From JAPOXR01 sp965221935 (lineage in GTDB: Bacteria; Pseudomonadota; Alphaproteobacteria; Rhodobacterales; Rhodobacteraceae): 64,000 nucleotides of DNA. Under the pieces are notes generated by a model. That model ran no database searches, had not been told where the DNA came from, and saw nothing but the letters and a program-made list of their open reading frames with translations. Shown here one piece after another: positions 16,803-25,559 of this stretch. A program made the translations under genes and the position numbers. The stretch covers positions 22,461-86,460 of the forward strand of contig CBDCSZ010000011.1 of NCBI GenBank assembly GCA_965221935.1, given 5' to 3'. Position 1 is the first letter of the stretch; every line of letters begins with the position of its first letter.

Positions 16803-17693
16803 ATGGACTGGGATAAACTCAGAATATTCCACGCGGTTGCGGCCGAGGGGAACCTGACCCGCGCCGGGGAAACCCTGCATCTCAGCCAGTCTGCCGTCAG
16901 CCGGCAGATCAGCGCTCTTGAGGACAGTCTTGCCTCGACCCTGTTTCACCGCCATGCGCGCGGACTGATCCTGACTGAGCAGGGCGAGCTGCTGCAGCAC
17001 GCGACGGCTGCCATGACGCGGCGGCTGGAAGCGGCGACGGCGCGCATCCGCGATTCCAAAGATGAGATATTCGGCGAATTGCGGGTTACGACCACTGTCG
17101 GATTCGGCACGCTGTGGATCGCGCCAAGGTTGAAAACGCTTTATGCGCGGTATCCGACACTGAAGATCGACCTGATCCTGGATGAACGGGTGCTGGATCT
17201 TCCGATGCGCGAAGCGGACATTGCCATCCGGATGAAAGAACCGTCCCAGGCAGACCTCATTCGGCGCAAGATCATGGCGACCTCTATGCGCCTTTTCGCT
17301 TCGCAGGACTATCTTGATGCCAACGGCGTGCCGCGCGGTCTGCACGATCTCGAGGGCCACAGGCTGATTTGTCAGGGGCTGCGCCAGATTGCCGAAAGCA
17401 CAAACACCCAGTTCATGCACAGCCTGTTCGAGGGCAACGCCTCTTCGTACCTGACCGTCAACAACTATTACGGCGTACTGCAGGGGGTGCTGCACAATCT
17501 CGGCATTGGGGTGTTGCCGAATTATTTGACAGAGCATTTCCCGGGTTTGGTGCGCGTGCTGCCCGATCTGCAGTCTTCGGAAATCCCGGTTTATCTTGCC
17601 TATCCGGTTGAATTGCGCGAATCTAAAAGAATTCGGGCGTTCCGGGACTTTGTGCTGGACCAGGCTGGCGTCAGGCGGCCGGTGTCCGGATAA
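16803..17693 (+). CDS. LysR family transcriptional regulator
   Basis: A 296-residue regulator. The N-terminal winged helix is classic: MDWDKLRIFHAVAAEGNLTR, then LHLSQSAVSRQISALE and the TLFHRHARGLILTEQGELL segment. A type 2 periplasmic-binding-like effector domain follows from about residue 95. GGAG precedes the ATG. It is transcribed divergently from the indolepyruvate oxidoreductase, so control of that gene and of its own is likely. The effector is unknown. Confidence 0.88.
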   Translation: MDWDKLRIFHAVAAEGNLTRAGETLHLSQSAVSRQISALEDSLASTLFHRHARGLILTEQGELLQHATAAMTRRLEAATARIRDSKDEIFGELRVTTTVGFGTLWIAPRLKTLYARYPTLKIDLILDERVLDLPMREADIAIRMKEPSQADLIRRKIMATSMRLFASQDYLDANGVPRGLHDLEGHRLICQGLRQIAESTNTQFMHSLFEGNASSYLTVNNYYGVLQGVLHNLGIGVLPNYLTEHFPGLVRVLPDLQSSEIPVYLAYPVELRESKRIRAFRDFVLDQAGVRRPVSG

Positions 17694-17860
17694 CCGGTTC
17701 CGGCGACCGGGTCGGAGCAGCGCGGACCTGGCCGCAGCAGCGTGGACTTGGCCGCGCCAGTGAGTTCGCGCCGGGATCTGCGTTCCAACCCGCCGGCAGC
17801 TATGGCTTGCACGGCCGCATCGCAGGAATTAGATGTAAAGGTGAAACAGGAGGAATCCGG

Positions 17861-18103
17861 ATGGCAATCAAGGCTTCCGAACTCAGCCGGCTCATTCAGG
17901 AGGCCTTTCCAAACGCCAAGGTGACGATCACCGACCTGGCCGGAGACGGCAACCACTACGCGGCACAGGTCATAGATGCCGGGTTTTTGGGCATGAACCG
18001 TGTTCAGCAGCAGCGTGCGGTTTATGCGGCCCTAAAGGAGAAGATGAGCGGGCCGAACGGCGAATTGCACGCCCTGGCGCTGACCACAAAGGCCACGGAG
18101 TAG
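17861..18103 (+). CDS. BolA family protein
   Basis: An 80-residue BolA-like protein. The fold is recognised by VTITDLAGDGNHYAAQVIDAGF followed by NRVQQQRAVYAALKE, the conserved helix that reaches the monothiol glutaredoxin partner; here the two pieces are contiguous in the protein. The start at 17861 has AGGAGG at ideal spacing; an earlier in-frame start at 17807 does not. The next gene, 3 bases on, is a CGFS glutaredoxin, its usual partner in [2Fe-2S] cluster handling. Confidence 0.88.
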   Translation: MAIKASELSRLIQEAFPNAKVTITDLAGDGNHYAAQVIDAGFLGMNRVQQQRAVYAALKEKMSGPNGELHALALTTKATE

Positions 18104-18106
18104 ACA

Positions 18107-18472
18107 ATGGTAAACGACATTCAGAACAAAATCCGCAGCACCGTCGATGACAACGATGTCGTGCTTTTCATGAAGGGAACGCGGTTTGGCCCGCAATGTG
18201 GATTCTCATCGCGTGTCGTTGGCGTCCTGAATTTTATGGAAGTCGAATTCGTCGACGTGAATGTGCTGGAAGATCAGGAACTTCGCGAAGGAATCAAACA
18301 GTTTTCCGACTGGCCGACGATTCCACAGATCTACGTCAAGGGCGAGTTTGTCGGCGGCTGCGATATTTTTACCGAGATGACCATGTCGGGCGAATTGGAT
18401 CAGCTGCTCGACGACAAGGAAATTTCTTACAGCAAACAGGCGGCGGCCCGGATTCGGGAACACAACAGCTGA
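18107..18472 (+). CDS. grxD: Monothiol glutaredoxin, Grx4 type
   Basis: A 121-residue CGFS-type glutaredoxin that carries or delivers a [2Fe-2S] cluster. The active site is seen in KGTRFGPQCGFSSRVV, the glutathione-binding region in DWPTIPQIYVKGEFVGGCDI. It starts 3 bases after the BolA gene, so the two are translated from one message. The stop codon lies in the left arm of a strong hairpin. Confidence 0.93.
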   Translation: MVNDIQNKIRSTVDDNDVVLFMKGTRFGPQCGFSSRVVGVLNFMEVEFVDVNVLEDQELREGIKQFSDWPTIPQIYVKGEFVGGCDIFTEMTMSGELDQLLDDKEISYSKQAAARIREHNS

Positions 18473-18493
18473 CCGCCGCATTCCCGGCGGTCA
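18470..18493 (+). terminator. Hairpin over the grxD stop codon
   Basis: TGACCGCCG at 18470-18478 pairs perfectly with CGGCGGTCA at 18485-18493 around a six-base loop. There is no T-run, so it may protect the message end or act as a weak terminator. Confidence 0.45.
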
Positions 18494-18624
18494 CAGAGCG
18501 GCTGCCCACACCCCTGCCCTTCATTCAGCGAATCTGCGGCGGTTCAGGCGAAATCCGCCAACGGCACAAGTGAATCGCGGTTTGGCTGCCCGGCGGCGTC
18601 AATTCATATCGACCGCTCTCCGCC
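18486..18624 (-). ncRNA. Candidate structured RNA downstream of zapA (possible 6S RNA)
   Basis: On the minus strand GGCGGAGAGCGG (18624-18613) pairs with CCGCTCT plus CCGCC (18501-18486), with a four-base bulge. This closes a region of about 110 bases that itself folds into a long hairpin (GGCGG/CCGCC arms, then ATTCA/TGAAT). A closing stem, open middle and apical hairpin resemble 6S RNA, and the place just after zapA is where ssrS lies in many Proteobacteria. It is shorter than usual 6S RNA (160-180 bases), so this stays a candidate. Confidence 0.3.
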
Positions 18625-18674
18625 CGCATTGAAACTCGCCGGCGTCAGCGCTGGACGGGACCAGTCGGCGGATT

Positions 18675-19052
18675 TCAGTCGGTCAGCACTTCATCCAGCC
18701 TCTCAGCCAAAGCCTCCGTGCGGCGCGCAAAATTCTCCAGGGAATGCAGGACGACCTGGTCGGCGACCGGCACTCTCACGACCGGCGGCTTGCGTTCGAC
18801 TTCGGTCCTGAGCCGGCTGATCTCGTCATTGGTCGTCTTAAGCTCTTGCTTGAGATCCAGCAGCTTATCGGCGATCTTCATTCCCGAGAGGACGAGGTCG
18901 TTGGCGGCTGAGACCGGTGAGTTCGGCGTGGATTTCAGGCCACTCAGTTCGGCCTGCAACAATTCCGCGGCGGCCCGCGCCGACGTCATTTCCTGTTCGT
19001 CCACCGCGACTTGATAGGCGCGCCCGTGGACCATGATCCGGACCTCAGGCAC
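18675..19052 (-). CDS. zapA: Cell division protein ZapA
   Basis: A 125-residue FtsZ-ring stabiliser. The N-terminal globular part starts MPEVRIMVHGRAYQVAVDEQ, and a coiled coil follows (LDLKQELKTTNDEISRLRTE). Its first bases overlap the end of the DUF4164 gene by 8, indicating coupled translation. The pairing of zapA with DUF4164 divergent from tkt is a common alphaproteobacterial arrangement. Confidence 0.85.
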   Translation of the reverse strand: MPEVRIMVHGRAYQVAVDEQEMTSARAAAELLQAELSGLKSTPNSPVSAANDLVLSGMKIADKLLDLKQELKTTNDEISRLRTEVERKPPVVRVPVADQVVLHSLENFARRTEALAERLDEVLTD

Positions 19053-19356
19053 GGATGCCGCCTCCGACGAGCGGCGCCATCTCGTCCAGCACCGAAGCCA
19101 GATCCCTGAGATCCTTTGCCCGCGCGGTTTTCAGTTTCGCCAGCTCTTCCTTATGGTTCTGCAGCTTTGCGATCTGGCGTACAGCCAGATCCAGCTTTTC
19201 CTCCAAATCGGCGACTTTCCGCCGTTCCGCGGCGATTTCGGCTGACAGATGCTCAATTTCGCGAATCGTGGCCCGGTTCTTTGTTTCAAGTGTGCCCGCC
19301 ATCCGCCGGCATGCAGCATCCACCCGATCGACAAGCACGCGAGTCGTCTGATCCAT
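19045..19356 (-). CDS. DUF4164-like coiled-coil protein
   Basis: About 103 residues, almost entirely a heptad-rich coiled coil (MDQTTRVLVDRVDAACRRM, then AEIAAERRKVADLEEKLDL). I chose ATG 19356. The open frame runs on to 19506, but those upstream residues overlap the tkt leader and do not look like the family. It overlaps zapA by 8 bases. Its function is not established; position and structure suggest a partner in division-ring assembly. Confidence 0.7.
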   Translation of the reverse strand: MDQTTRVLVDRVDAACRRMAGTLETKNRATIREIEHLSAEIAAERRKVADLEEKLDLAVRQIAKLQNHKEELAKLKTARAKDLRDLASVLDEMAPLVGGGIRA

Positions 19357-19507
19357 AAACCTCAATCCGCAGCGAATTTCCCCGCCATTATCTTTTACTT
19401 CCCGCGCAAGCGCAATGACGGCGGTTACGGCTTTGATTCCCGAAATGCTTGCCTGTACAGAAATTTCGGTCAATATCCTGCGCGGCGATTTGCGGGAGGA
19501 AGCCAAA

Positions 19508-21526
19508 GTGAAGATAAGTCAGCTGATCGAAAGCCATCCGGGCCATTGGCAGCGGGCATGCGCCGTCAGGTCGCTTGCTATGGATGCGGTGCAGGCCGCG
19601 AATTCCGGTCATCCCGGCATGCCGATGGGCATGGCGGATGTGGCAACGGTTCTGTTCGAAAAACATCTGAGATTCGATGCCTCAGACCCGGAGTGGCCAG
19701 ATCGCGACCGCTTTGTTCTGTCCGCCGGCCATGGTTCGATGTTGATCTACGCGCTGCTGCACCTGACCGGCTATTCGGACTTTACTCTCGATCAGCTGAA
19801 GAATTTCCGGCAGCTTGGTTCAGTGACACCCGGTCACCCCGAGTTTGGCCACGGCGCCGGTGTCGAGACCACGACCGGTCCGCTCGGCCAAGGGGTGGCC
19901 AACGCCGTTGGCATGGCCATCGCGGAGGAATATCTGCGCAGCAGGTTTGGTCCGGGAATCGTGAACCACAGAACCTATGTGCTGGCCGGGGACGGTTGCC
20001 TGATGGAGGGGATCAGCCACGAAGCGGCGGGTCTGGCGGGACGGCTCAATCTGTCGCGTCTCACCGTGCTGTTCGATGACAACGGGATATCAATCGATGG
20101 CAGCGTCGCGCTGAGCGATATCACCGACCAGATGGCCCGGTTTGAATCCTATGGCTGGACGGTGATGTCCTGTGACGGTCATGATCCGTCGGACATCGAT
20201 GCGGCGCTGCGAGAAGCGAAATCCAGCCGCCGCCCGTGTCTGATCGCCTGCAGGACTGAAATCGGCTTCGGTTCGCCCAACAAACAGGGCACCGCGAAAG
20301 CCCACGGCAGTCCTCTCGGCCCGGAGGAAATCACCGCCACCAGAAAAGTCTATGACTGGCCGCACGAGGCGTTTTCCATTCCTTCCGAGATTGCCGAAAA
20401 ATGGCAAGAGACCGGCCGGCGCGGCGGCGGCGACAGGCGCAAATGGCAGCAGCGCCTGGATGCGATGCCTGCCGGCCTGCGGAAACGGTTTGACCGGATG
20501 GTCAGCGGCGAGACGCCCAAAAGGCTGGCCGCCAAAATCAGCGCGCTGAAGCGGGAAGTGTCCAAATCGGCGCCGACGATGGCAACCCGCAAATCTTCCG
20601 AGCTCGTCCTGTCCCGGATCAATCCGATGCTTCCTGAAGCGATCGGCGGCTCTGCCGACCTGACCGGATCCAACAACACAAAAACAGAAGATCTCGGTGT
20701 GTTTTCGGAAAACAGCCGCTCCGGCCGTTACATCCATTTCGGAATCCGCGAGCATGCGATGGCCGGGGCGATGAACGGCATGGCGCTGCATGGCGGCGTC
20801 CGCCCCTATGGCGGCACTTTTCTCTGCTTCACCGACTATGCGCGGCCGGCGATCAGACTTTCAGCGCTGATCGGGGTTCCGGTGACATATGTCATGACGC
20901 ACGACTCCATCGGTCTTGGCGAGGACGGTCCGACCCACCAGCCGGTCGAACATCTGTCGATGCTGCGGGCGACGCCAAACCTCGACGTGTTCCGGCCCTG
21001 CGACACGGTTGAAACGGCCGAAGCGTGGCAGCTGGCGATGACTTCTGTGACGACACCGAGTGTGCTCGCGCTGACCCGCCAAGGTCTTCCGACACTGCGG
21101 ACACAGCATAAGCGGCAGAATCTGTGCGCATTCGGCGCCTACATTCTGGCGGACTCGGACGCGCCCCGAAAGGTGGTGCTGCTGGCGACCGGTTCGGAGG
21201 TTTCAGTCGCCATGGAAGCGCGGACGCAGCTCGAAGCCGAGGGCATCGGAACGCGCGTTGTGTCAATGCCCTGCTGGGAGCGGTTCGCGGTCCAGGATGA
21301 GACCTACCGGCGGCGCGTGCTGCCGCGCGCCGCCGTGCGTGTCGCTGTCGAGGCGGGTGTGAGGCATGGCTGGGAAAGATGGCTGTGCGGCGAGCGCGGC
21401 CGGGAGAGCAAAGCCGGATTCGTGGGAATGGACGGATTTGGCGCCTCAGCCCCGGGTTCCCATCTTTACGCGCATTTCGGCATCACTGCGGAGGCGGTCG
21501 CGGAGAAGGCAAAATCTCTCATTTGA
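19508..21526 (+). CDS. tkt: Transketolase
   Basis: A 672-residue TPP enzyme moving two-carbon units in the pentose phosphate pathway. The TPP motif is at AGDGCLMEGISHEAAGLAGR, the conserved HGSMLIYALLHL and GPLGQG segments come before it, and the pyrimidine domain holds FGIREHAMAGAMNGMALHGG. The start is GTG 19508 with GGAGG about 9 bases upstream; the ATG at 19415 lies out in the divergent promoter region. The gene is intact, unlike the gap and pgk copies that follow. Confidence 0.92.
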   Translation: MKISQLIESHPGHWQRACAVRSLAMDAVQAANSGHPGMPMGMADVATVLFEKHLRFDASDPEWPDRDRFVLSAGHGSMLIYALLHLTGYSDFTLDQLKNFRQLGSVTPGHPEFGHGAGVETTTGPLGQGVANAVGMAIAEEYLRSRFGPGIVNHRTYVLAGDGCLMEGISHEAAGLAGRLNLSRLTVLFDDNGISIDGSVALSDITDQMARFESYGWTVMSCDGHDPSDIDAALREAKSSRRPCLIACRTEIGFGSPNKQGTAKAHGSPLGPEEITATRKVYDWPHEAFSIPSEIAEKWQETGRRGGGDRRKWQQRLDAMPAGLRKRFDRMVSGETPKRLAAKISALKREVSKSAPTMATRKSSELVLSRINPMLPEAIGGSADLTGSNNTKTEDLGVFSENSRSGRYIHFGIREHAMAGAMNGMALHGGVRPYGGTFLCFTDYARPAIRLSALIGVPVTYVMTHDSIGLGEDGPTHQPVEHLSMLRATPNLDVFRPCDTVETAEAWQLAMTSVTTPSVLALTRQGLPTLRTQHKRQNLCAFGAYILADSDAPRKVVLLATGSEVSVAMEARTQLEAEGIGTRVVSMPCWERFAVQDETYRRRVLPRAAVRVAVEAGVRHGWERWLCGERGRESKAGFVGMDGFGASAPGSHLYAHFGITAEAVAEKAKSLI

Positions 21527-21757
21527 CGAGGCGGTGCGCGGATTGCCTGGAAATGCCGGCAGGGAGATGTGATGCCCGCTCATGCCGATAGAAAAAGCAA
21601 ACCGCGCCGGTTATAGATTCCGCGGCCGCAGTCGGCCGCTTGGCGGTGCGGGTCCGATGCACGCCGCCGCCGGGCTTGGGCAAACATGCAGATTGTTGCC
21701 AGATTGGCCTGCGGCTGCGTAAAAATTTGAAAGAGACGGTTTTTCAAGGAGTTCATG

Positions 21758-22760
21758 ATGGCAGCTTTGGTGGGAATTAACGGTTTTGGACGCATAGGCC
21801 GCAATATTTTGCGGGCGGCTGCCGAGTCAAAGCGCAACGATGTGCAGGTGATTGCGGTGAATGATCTCGCGCCAGTCGACCATTTGGCGCACCTGCTTGA
21901 ATTCGACTCGGTGCATGGGCGGTATCCGGGAACAATCCGCACCGGCAACGATTTCATCGACATCGGGTCTGGAGCGATCAAGGTCACTGCCGTCAGCGAG
22001 CCGGAGGCCCTGCCGTGGACTGAGGTCGGCATTGCCATGGAGTGCACCGGCCGGTTCACCGCGCGCAGCGAGGCGGCGCGCCATCTGCAGAACGGATCTG
22101 AAAGGGTGTTGGTCTCGGCCCCGACCAGCGATGCCGACCGAACCGTCGTTTTCGGAGTGAACCATGCCGGCATCGCCAGCGAAGACCGGGTTGTTTCAAA
22201 ACGCGTCCTGCACAACCAATTGCCTGGCGCCGATCGCCAAAGTGATGGCCGATGCGGTCGGCATCGAGCACGGATTCATGACCACAATCCACAGCTACAC
22301 CGGCGACCAGCCGACGCTGGACGCAGTGCACAAGGATCCGTACCGGGCGCGGGCCGCCGCCGTTTCCATGATCCCGACCTCGACCGGCGCGGCGCGGGGC
22401 TGTCGGTCTGGTGCTTCCGGAGCTTGACGGGAGACTCGACGGTGTGGCGATCCGGGTGCCGACACCAAATGTCTCAGTTGTCGATCTGACGTTCACAGCG
22501 TCGCGCGAAACCACCTCGCAAGAACTCAATGAGTGTGTCGTGAAGGCCGCCGAAGGCAGTCTGGAAGGCATACTTGGATATACCGGCAAACCGAACGTCT
22601 CAATCGACTTTAACCACGATCCGCGGTCATCGATCTTCCATCTCGATCAGACCAGAGTGATGCAGGGTTTCGTTTTTGCCGTGTGTTGAGCTGGTATGAC
22701 AACGAATGGGGATTTTCCAACCGGATGTGTGACGTCGCCGCCTCGATGGCGCTTCTCTGA
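21758..22760 (+). pseudogene. gap: Glyceraldehyde-3-phosphate dehydrogenase, frameshifted
   Basis: The whole gene is recognisable but lies in four reading-frame pieces. Piece 1 opens ALVGINGFGRIGRNILRA (NAD site). The active-site ASCTTNCLAPIAKVM is in a second frame because AAAA at 22198-22201 has one A too many. LPELDGRLDGVAIRVPTPNV is in a third frame after GGGG at 22396-22399. SWYDNEWGFSNRM needs a further shift at about 22681, where TG seems duplicated. All key residues remain. Either three small insertions have inactivated the gene or these are sequencing errors in short runs. Confidence 0.85.
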
Positions 22761-22787
22761 CCGGAGCCGGCAACCGGTTTTCTGGAG

Positions 22788-24010
22788 ATGCCGCGCGGCT
22801 GGAAAACACTGGATGACTTCGATCTCAGCGACAAGAGAGTCCTGACCCGGGTCGATTTCAATGTCCCCATGAGCAAAGGGCGGGTCACCGACAACACACG
22901 CATCATCCGCGCCCTGCCGACAATCGAAACCATCCGCGCGCGCAACGGGCTGCCCGTGCTCATGTCACATTTAGGGCGGCCAGAGTCTGAAAGCGACAGA
23001 AGGTATTCGCTTGCGAGTCTGGTTGCTGAGATCGAACGCGCCAGCGGAGCCCGGGTGCTTTTCAGCCCAGCGACAACGGGACAGCGCGCGGAAGACACAT
23101 TGGCGCAGGCCGCGCCTAGCGATGTCGTGCTGTTGGAAAATCTGCGGTTCGACCCGCGCGAGAAGAACAACGATCCGGAATTTGCCGAAGCGTTGGCGGC
23201 GCTGGGCGATATCTACTGCAACGACGCGTTTTCCGCGTCGCACCGGGCACACGCCTCAATCGACCGGATCGCCAGACTTCTGCCGCGCTGCGCCGGGCGG
23301 CTCATGGAAACCGAGCTCGACGCGCTTGAATCCGCCCTTAGGAGTCCAAAACGGCCGCTGGCGGCATTGGTTGGCGGCGCCAAAATCTCAACCAAAATCC
23401 AGCTCCTCGAAAGCATGCTGGACAAGACTGACAGTCTGATCGTCGGCGGCGCAATGGCCAACACGTTCCTGCTGGCCCTGGGCCATCCCGTCGGGACTTC
23501 ACTGGCTGAGCCCAAAATGGCTGCGACCGCTCGACGGGTCATTGCGCGCGCCCGGGACTGCGGCTGCGATTTGATTCTGCCGTGCGATTCCGTCGTTGCG
23601 CCGGGATTTCACTCCGCAGCGGACCGCAGTTTGGCGGCACTAGACGGCTGCCCCGGGGACAGGATGATTTTAGATGTCGGCCCGCAGACGATCGAGCGGT
23701 TCCGGGAGGTTTTTGTGCCGCAGCGCGGACACTGATCTGGAACGGGCCGCTGGGGGCGTTCGAAGCGCCTCCCTTTGACGCGGCGACGGTCGCGCTGGCG
23801 AAAAGCGCGGCAGCGCTCACAAAGAAAGGACTGTTGCTGTCCTTTGCCGGCGGCGGCGACACCGCCGCGGCGCTGAACCATGCCGGCGTGACCGATCGGT
23901 TCACTTATGTCTCGACCGCGGGCGGCGCGTTTCTCGAATGGATGGAAGGTCGGCAACTGCCGGGAATTGCCGCACTGGCTGTAAAATTTTGCAAAATGCC
24001 GCGAATCTGA
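22788..24010 (+). pseudogene. pgk: Phosphoglycerate kinase, frameshifted
   Basis: The N-terminal 310 or so residues are intact (RVLTRVDFNVPMSKGRVTD, LMSHLGRPESESDRRYSL, GGAKISTKIQLLESML). The frame is lost at about 23721-23729. The rest continues in another frame with TLIWNGPLGAFEAPPF and LSFAGGGDTAAALNHAG to a stop at 24010. One missing base (or two extra) explains it. Both domains and the nucleotide-binding GGGDT are otherwise present. It follows gap by 27 bases, as in many gap-pgk operons, and shares its fate. Confidence 0.85.
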
Positions 24011-24084
24011 TTCACATTTCCGGGCAAGTCTGCCATCTCAAGCGGAAAAAGGTACGGCCAGCGCCGGTGCGGGCATTGGGGCAG

Positions 24085-24393
24085 ATGAAGATCAGGCAAA
24101 CTCTCAGAACCCCTGTATTGACGACCCTGGCTTCGGCCAGTGTTGTGCTGTTGCTGGGCGGTTATTTCTCCTTTGCGGCGCTGCAGGGCGAGAATGGCAT
24201 ATTTCGCAGAATTCAGATCAATGACGAGGCCTTGCGGCTGCAGCGTGAACTGGATGCGCTGAATGCGGAAATTGCGGAAATGCAGAACATCACCAGGCGC
24301 CTGTCCGACAGCTACCTGGATCTGGATCTGCTGGACGAACAGGCGCGGAAGGTTCTGGGCTACATCCGCAGCGATGAAATCGTCATCCATTGA
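24085..24393 (+). CDS. ftsB: Septum formation initiator FtsB/DivIC family
   Basis: A 102-residue bitopic protein: a short cytoplasmic N-terminus, one membrane span (VLTTLASASVVLLLGGYFSF), then a periplasmic coiled coil (LRLQRELDALNAEIAEMQ) and a short tail ending DEIVIH. FtsB helps join FtsL and FtsQ in the divisome. I chose ATG 24085, which gives the family length; the open frame upstream overlaps pgk. Position just before pdhA is usual in Alphaproteobacteria. Confidence 0.82.
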   Translation: MKIRQTLRTPVLTTLASASVVLLLGGYFSFAALQGENGIFRRIQINDEALRLQRELDALNAEIAEMQNITRRLSDSYLDLDLLDEQARKVLGYIRSDEIVIH

Positions 24394-24524
24394 TGACCGC
24401 CGACACCTGACCGCCGGCCCCGCGGGGCGGTTGATGCGCTGGAAGATTCGACCGAAACGCTTTATTCCACAGCCGGAGGCTAAGCGCTGTGTGCCTTCCA
24501 CTGACAGTGCCAGGGAGTGACAAG

Positions 24525-25514
24525 ATGGCGGCCGGCAAACACATGAAAAAGCCAAGCGCGACCAAAGACGAGCTGCTCGGTTTCTACCGGACCATGCTGC
24601 TTATCCGAAGGTTCGAGGAAAAGTCCGGCCAATTGTACGGCATGGGCCTGATCGGCGGTTTCTGTCATCTCTACATTGGCCAGGAAGCTGTCGTCACGGG
24701 ACTGGAGGCGGTCGCTGAAACGGGCGACAGCCGGATCACGGCGTACCGGGATCACGGTCACATGCTGGCGTGCGGCATGCATCCCAACGGCGTCATGGCC
24801 GAACTCACCGGCCGTTCCGGCGGTTACTCGCGCGGCAAAGGCGGTTCGATGCACATGTTCAGCAAAGAAGAGAATTTCTTTGGCGGTCACGGCATCGTCG
24901 GCGCGCAGGTGCCGATCGGAGCCGGCATCGCTTTTGCTGCCAAATACATGCGGACCGGCAAGGTCTCGTTCACATATTTCGGCGACGGCGCGGCAAACCA
25001 GGGCCAAGTCTACGAAACATTCAATATGGCATCGCTGTGGCAGCTGCCGGTGATTTTTGTCATTGAGAACAATCAGTATGCAATGGGCACATCGACTGAA
25101 CGGTCTTCGTCCACCCCTGAGTTTCATACCCGCGGCGCCGCGTTTCAAATCCCCGGCGAAGACGTCGATGGCATGGATGTGCTCGCCGTAAGGGATGCCG
25201 GGGCAAAGGCGGCGGCGCACTGCCGATCCGGCAAGGGGCCGTATATCCTTGAGATGATGACGTACCGATACCGCGGGCACTCTATGTCAGATCCGGCAAA
25301 ATACCGCAGCAGGGAAGAGGTCAAACAGGTGCGCAGCGAGAAAGACCCGATCGATATGGTGCGCAGCCGACTGCTCGGGCAGACTGGCGTGACCGAAGAC
25401 GAAATCAAGGAGATTGACGGTGAAGTCAGGGCTGCGGTGAATGCATCCGAAGAATTCGCCCGGACGAGCCCTGAACCGGATGCCGCCGAACTCTGGACAG
25501 ACGTATACGCCTGA
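24525..25514 (+). CDS. pdhA: Pyruvate dehydrogenase E1 component, alpha subunit
   Basis: A 329-residue TPP-dependent subunit that decarboxylates pyruvate. TPP motif: FGDGAANQGQVYETFNMA ending in ENNQYAMGTS. The phosphorylation-loop-like segment TYRYRGHSMSDPAKYR is present. I chose ATG 24525, which has AGGGAG at good spacing, over the upstream GTG at 24489. It starts an operon with pdhB (45 bases later) and pdhC. Confidence 0.93.
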   Translation: MAAGKHMKKPSATKDELLGFYRTMLLIRRFEEKSGQLYGMGLIGGFCHLYIGQEAVVTGLEAVAETGDSRITAYRDHGHMLACGMHPNGVMAELTGRSGGYSRGKGGSMHMFSKEENFFGGHGIVGAQVPIGAGIAFAAKYMRTGKVSFTYFGDGAANQGQVYETFNMASLWQLPVIFVIENNQYAMGTSTERSSSTPEFHTRGAAFQIPGEDVDGMDVLAVRDAGAKAAAHCRSGKGPYILEMMTYRYRGHSMSDPAKYRSREEVKQVRSEKDPIDMVRSRLLGQTGVTEDEIKEIDGEVRAAVNASEEFARTSPEPDAAELWTDVYA

Positions 25515-25559
25515 TCGCGATGTTAGGCTGCTTTCATATGGCCCAGCGGAGTTAATCGG

